NCBI GenBank assembly: GCA_025808375.1 | Contig: CP061009.1 | Location: 2,356,001-2,420,000, forward strand | Direction of reading: 5' to 3' | From: Duncaniella muricolitica | GTDB taxonomy: Bacteria; Bacteroidota; Bacteroidia; Bacteroidales; Muribaculaceae | Length of the DNA: 64,000 bases | Shown: piece by piece, positions 60,589-64,000 of the stretch | Layout of the letters: each line of letters begins with the position of its first letter | Numbering within the stretch: the first letter of the stretch is position 1 | The notes under the pieces: model-generated | What the model was told of the DNA's origin: nothing | Databases searched by the model: none | Seen by the model: only the letters and a program-made list of their open reading frames with translations | Program-made: the position numbers and the translations under genes

Positions 60589-60619
60589 TTGCAATATGGC
60601 CGTCAAACTATTAAATTTG
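60589..60619 (+). promoter_or_regulatory. Promoter of the GrpB-kinase gene
   Basis: TTG (60589-60591), 20 nt, TAAATTTG (60612-60619), about 40 nt before the start at 60660. Confidence 0.6.
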
Positions 60620-60659
60620 CAAAATAATACCTCCAATAACATCAACCTATGCAAAAAAA

Positions 60660-61760
60660 ATGCGGATGGCAATCGAACACGGACTTAAAAATATGACTCT
60701 CCGGCAACTGTGGGAACTGTTCCCGATAGTGCTGACACCACATCAGGCTCAATGGAAGAAATGGGCCGAAGAGGAGCGTGTAAGCCTTTACCGATTGTTG
60801 TCCGGCATCTCGCCGTTAACAGTCACTCATATCGGCAGTACAGCTATCGAGGGGATTCATGCCAAGCCAATCATCGACCTCCTTGTCGAAATTACTGTCA
60901 ATCATGATTGGGAGAATGTCAGGACTCGTATGGAGTCGGCTGGATATATATGTATGTCAGCATCTATCGGCAGAATGAGTTTCAACAAAGGTTACACACC
61001 AGACGGATATGCCGACAGAGTGTTCCACATCCACGTCCGTGCTTGCGGAGATAACGATGAAATCTATTTTCGTGACTATCTGAGGAGCCATCCCGAGACG
61101 GCTCGGGAATATGAGATGCTCAAACTAAGTCTACTGCCCAAATACAAGAATGACCGTGACGCATATACTGCGGCCAAATCAGACTTTGTAACCCGCATCA
61201 CATCCATTGCAAAAAATCGCAACAATAATCATGCTAATGAACCTAATATCACGAATGGCTTAACTAAGATGAAAAAAATCATTATAATCGGTTGTCCCGG
61301 GGCCGGCAAGAGTACTTTTGCAAGGAAACTTTCGGCCAAGACAGGGCTTCCGCTGCACTATCTGGATATGATATGGCATTTGCCTGACCGTACCACATTG
61401 AGCAGGGAACAATTTGTCACACAGATTGAAAAGATTATGGCCGGAAATGAGTGGATTATTGACGGCAACTATCTTCATACGATGCCACGAAGGCTCGAAT
61501 GTTGTGACACAGTCGTTTTCTTCGACCTGCCGTTGGCTGTATGTCTCGCAGGCGCGGAGGAACGCATAGGTAAGTCGAGGGAGGATATGCCGTGGACCGA
61601 CGACAAACTGGATGCCGGATTTCGTCAATGGATTATTGATTTTCCATCACAGCAACTGCCGGTTATTCGCGATCTGCTCTCAGAACACAGGCAAAGACTC
61701 AACATCATCGTGTTTCACACAAGAGATGAAGCCGATGCTTTTATTGATTCGATCCATTAA
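60660..61760 (+). CDS. GrpB-like protein fused to a P-loop nucleotide kinase
   Basis: A 366-residue fusion. Residues about 20-185 are a GrpB/UPF0157 domain of the nucleotidyltransferase fold (THIGSTAIEGIHAKPIIDLL, RVFHIHVRACGDNDEIYFRD, REYEMLKLSLLPKYKNDRDA). Residues about 203-366 are an adenylate kinase-like domain related to FlaR/topology-modulation proteins (MKKIIIIGCPGAGKSTFARK, LPLHYLDMIWHLPDRTT, WIIDGNYLHTMPRRLECCDT). Both halves are complete, and a MKKII start at the junction suggests that two genes were joined. The upstream ATG at 60649, in a run of eight A residues, is out of frame and opens a 15-codon frame that overlaps this start. Substrate unknown. Confidence 0.85.
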   Translation: MRMAIEHGLKNMTLRQLWELFPIVLTPHQAQWKKWAEEERVSLYRLLSGISPLTVTHIGSTAIEGIHAKPIIDLLVEITVNHDWENVRTRMESAGYICMSASIGRMSFNKGYTPDGYADRVFHIHVRACGDNDEIYFRDYLRSHPETAREYEMLKLSLLPKYKNDRDAYTAAKSDFVTRITSIAKNRNNNHANEPNITNGLTKMKKIIIIGCPGAGKSTFARKLSAKTGLPLHYLDMIWHLPDRTTLSREQFVTQIEKIMAGNEWIIDGNYLHTMPRRLECCDTVVFFDLPLAVCLAGAEERIGKSREDMPWTDDKLDAGFRQWIIDFPSQQLPVIRDLLSEHRQRLNIIVFHTRDEADAFIDSIH

Positions 61761-61949
61761 AAAAATGAGTAACAACCAATCTGAAAACGCATAAGATACA
61801 ACCATCACATCCATCAAAAATGAATAATCAAAGCGGCAAAGGGTGTTGCAGATGCAGCATAGGAAATTCAGAGATTTTAAAAGATAGTTGCCAAAAATAT
61901 TTATTTTTGCAGAACCTAAGTTATGAATATCAATAATTAATGCCTGCCG

Positions 61950-62690
61950 ATGAATACACAACATGTGCTTATTACTGAGAATGGCGAGCAAAGGACCTCA
62001 AATGTGACATACGAACGCATATTCAATGCCTTGTACAACATCAAGTCCAACGAATATGTCACTCTGGAAAAGTGCCTTCCTGTCAAAATCATCCGGGAGG
62101 CCGAGGCTTTTGCCATGACATTCTATAAAGATTCGCGCTTCGCCGTATATTTCAGAGTACGGAAAACCGTGTTGCGAATGTGCAAAAACGGGATTGATTG
62201 CGAAAAAGCCATTGGCATGATGTGCGACTTCTTCCACTCGGCCAAATTGCCCGACATGACCGACTGGGTATGCGAGGAGCTGAGCCCCGAGCCAGAAAAA
62301 ACATCGACAAGCCTTATGGTAGATGGCCAGGAATTCCGACATTTTGACTTTTCCGATGTCATGGCCGCACTTGAGAATATACGCGACGGCGTGTCGCGGT
62401 GGCTTAACTATACCATCTCCGGCGACAATGGCGGATACATGACCGTACGCCGGTATGAAAAGTCTGACGCTACCACCGCCTATAAAGTCGAATGGGTCAG
62501 ATGGAACGATTCAGAGCCGACAGGATGTCGCGGGGTCATTACCGACTTCGCGGCCTTACGCGGATGGCTGTGGGAACTCGCGCTCAGTCATGAGTATCCC
62601 GCCCCAGGACCGCAATGGACAAATTTTGATGTCAACGATCATTTTCAGAGATTAGTATTCCGATTTTTAGACGAAGACGATGAACGGTAA
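61950..62690 (+). CDS. Hypothetical protein, 246 aa
   Basis: A soluble protein with no signal peptide. An N-terminal alpha/beta part (RTSNVTYERIFNALYNIKSN, VYFRVRKTVLRMCKNG) and a C-terminal part (GVSRWLNYTISGDNGGYMTV, VEWVRWNDSEPTGCRGVITD) may be two domains; I recognise neither. A -7 element TATTTTTG lies at 61901-61908. The last 11 bases overlap the start of the Sel1-repeat gene, so the two are likely coupled and may act together. Confidence 0.65.
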   Translation: MNTQHVLITENGEQRTSNVTYERIFNALYNIKSNEYVTLEKCLPVKIIREAEAFAMTFYKDSRFAVYFRVRKTVLRMCKNGIDCEKAIGMMCDFFHSAKLPDMTDWVCEELSPEPEKTSTSLMVDGQEFRHFDFSDVMAALENIRDGVSRWLNYTISGDNGGYMTVRRYEKSDATTAYKVEWVRWNDSEPTGCRGVITDFAALRGWLWELALSHEYPAPGPQWTNFDVNDHFQRLVFRFLDEDDER

Positions 62691-64000
62691 ATACAGCCTG
62701 CCTGTCGTGAAGGCAGTTGATCTTATATGGACAAGTTTTGACCGCGAGGAGATACATCGCGGCTATGCGATGCTTATGCAGGCGGCACAGCAAGGTGACG
62801 CCGATGCGTTGTGCTTCATTGCACGCTGCTTCATGGGCGAAGAATACGTGTGGAGCGGAGCCGGCTTCGCCACCGACGATGCCAATGCCTCTATGCTGAT
62901 GCAGAAAAGCGCGCTGATGGGGAGTGCCACCGGTGTGCTTTGTGCAGTGAGAAGCGGCAACTTCACCCCCGCCGTGCAGCGCGGCATGCCTTTTGCCTCA
63001 TTCAAGGAGGCTTTTGACGAGATACTCGGGCAGGCCGAGCGTGGCAATGCTTTTTGTTGCTACATGATAGGCAACGTCTATTTCTGGGGCGACTATCTGC
63101 TCGTGGAACCCGAGCTTGCCAAGAAATTCAAGAATGAAAACAAATATAATGCCTGGGCCTATCCGATAGCCAAAGAATGGTATGAACGTAGCTTCCGGGG
63201 ACGAGTATGTGCCGGCTGGGGCAACTACTGCGACATACGCAAATCGGGATTATGCAGCATCAAGCAGGATGTCTACGAGGCTTATTTCAGCGCGCTTGCT
63301 GAAATATCGCCTGTAATATGCAACAACTACGGATTTTATCTCGAGACCGAAAAGAATAATCCCGAAGCCGGTCTTACTTACTATGCCAAGGCAGCCATGC
63401 GTGGTGACATGCAGGGTGCTTATAATGCCGGTCTGGACTATGACCAGGGAGTCGGCGTGCCGCAGGACATCGACACTGCTTTCGATTTTTACGAACTGGC
63501 CGCTTTCGGAAATCATCCCGGCGGACAGTGGCAGGTGGGCTATTACCATTTCCACGGCTGGGGTAAAGTCGAACAGGATTACGCCAAAGCGGCCGACTGG
63601 TTTGAAAAAGCATACACCAATCCCAAATGCAAGGGCAGAAACAAACTGCAGTCAGCAGCCTATCTCGGCATCTGCTGCCAGGAGGGGCTCGGCGTAGTGC
63701 AGGACGATGACGCGGCTCTGGAATATCTCCTGGAGGCCGAAGAAGGCATCGACGACTTGTGGGAACCAATAAACGGGATGGTGCTCAACGCTCTTGGAGT
63801 AGCCTATGCTTTCGGCCGTGGCACGGAGGAAGACGAAGAGCTGGCTTACCAATATTTTGAAGACGCAGCAAAGCTCGGATCGGAGGAAGCCCGGAAACAT
63901 CTCAAGGACATGAACTTTTCCAATTCGGACGAAAATGATAAATCCCGCAACAATAAAAAAGAGATAGACCCATTCTATCTAAGCCTGACGAAAAAAATCA
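62680..64000 (+). CDS. Sel1-repeat protein, open at the window end
   Basis: At least 440 residues without a stop. From about residue 20 the protein is built of Sel1-like (short TPR) repeats: YAMLMQAAQQGDADALCFIA, then QGAYNAGLDYDQGVGVPQDI, WQVGYYHFHGWGKVEQDYAK, AAYLGICCQEGLGVVQDDDA and ALGVAYAFGRGTEEDEELAY. No signal peptide is seen (start MNGKYSLPVVKAVDLIW), so it is probably cytoplasmic. Sel1 proteins are scaffolds for protein interactions. The start at 62680 overlaps the preceding gene by 11 nt. The C-terminal end (KSRNNKKEIDPFYLSLTKKI) is basic and continues outside the window. Confidence 0.85.
   Translation, partial: MNGKYSLPVVKAVDLIWTSFDREEIHRGYAMLMQAAQQGDADALCFIARCFMGEEYVWSGAGFATDDANASMLMQKSALMGSATGVLCAVRSGNFTPAVQRGMPFASFKEAFDEILGQAERGNAFCCYMIGNVYFWGDYLLVEPELAKKFKNENKYNAWAYPIAKEWYERSFRGRVCAGWGNYCDIRKSGLCSIKQDVYEAYFSALAEISPVICNNYGFYLETEKNNPEAGLTYYAKAAMRGDMQGAYNAGLDYDQGVGVPQDIDTAFDFYELAAFGNHPGGQWQVGYYHFHGWGKVEQDYAKAADWFEKAYTNPKCKGRNKLQSAAYLGICCQEGLGVVQDDDAALEYLLEAEEGIDDLWEPINGMVLNALGVAYAFGRGTEEDEELAYQYFEDAAKLGSEEARKHLKDMNFSNSDENDKSRNNKKEIDPFYLSLTKKI

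Overview
The window is from the chromosome of a member of the Bacteroidales, most likely a Muribaculaceae-like gut bacterium. The evidence is a SusC/SusD pair, LytS/LytR-type two-component systems, a TonB receptor with a DUF4374 lipoprotein and a PepSY membrane protein, type IX secretion parts (PorQ and a cargo-type C-terminal domain), and many promoters of the Bacteroidota form TTTG-N19/20-TAnnTTTG. Most genes lack Shine-Dalgarno sequences. The family-level placement is inference.

Layout. 1-6500 (minus): start of nrdD, a Dabb protein, alaS, a Ca2+-type P-ATPase and a small lipoprotein. 6700-10520 (plus): MerR regulator, mltG, outer-membrane barrel, neuD and neuB. 10600-13000: tRNA-Arg(CCT), then an unusual repeat-rich island around a lone RepA-like ATPase gene. 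13000-23460 (minus): nitrilase, acyltransferase, thrC, ispH, cmk, porQ, then tyrA, DAHP synthase/chorismate mutase, aminotransferase and pheA. This phenylalanine/tyrosine operon is preceded by a short leader peptide rich in Phe and Tyr codons and by a terminator/antiterminator pair, a classic attenuator. 23640-28890 (plus): a type IX secretion cargo-like protein, a lytic transglycosylase and uvrA. 28880-36680: a two-component system, a coiled-coil lipoprotein and susC/susD.

37400-46930 (plus) is an AT-richer accessory cluster. It holds a radical SAM activase-like protein, a DUF4375-like membrane protein, three paralogues that share a cysteine-rich N-terminal module followed by an internal signal-peptide-like segment and then unrelated C-terminal domains (TonB-like or carboxypeptidase-regulatory-like), and a run of small membrane proteins linked by 4-nt overlaps. 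Duplicated promoter DNA and a leftover 3' end of the radical SAM gene show that the cluster grew by internal duplication.

47000-64000: a cation diffusion facilitator, a second LytS/LytR system with a PepSY-like protein, an RND pump without partner genes, a xenosiderophore uptake operon resembling xusABC, an MFS exporter, a GrpB-kinase fusion, and an unknown protein overlapping a Sel1-repeat protein that runs off the end.

The strongest observations are the Phe/Tyr attenuator, the palindromic arrays bracketing the ATPase gene beside a roughly 570-bp imperfect palindrome, and the cysteine-module paralogue family next to a radical SAM gene.
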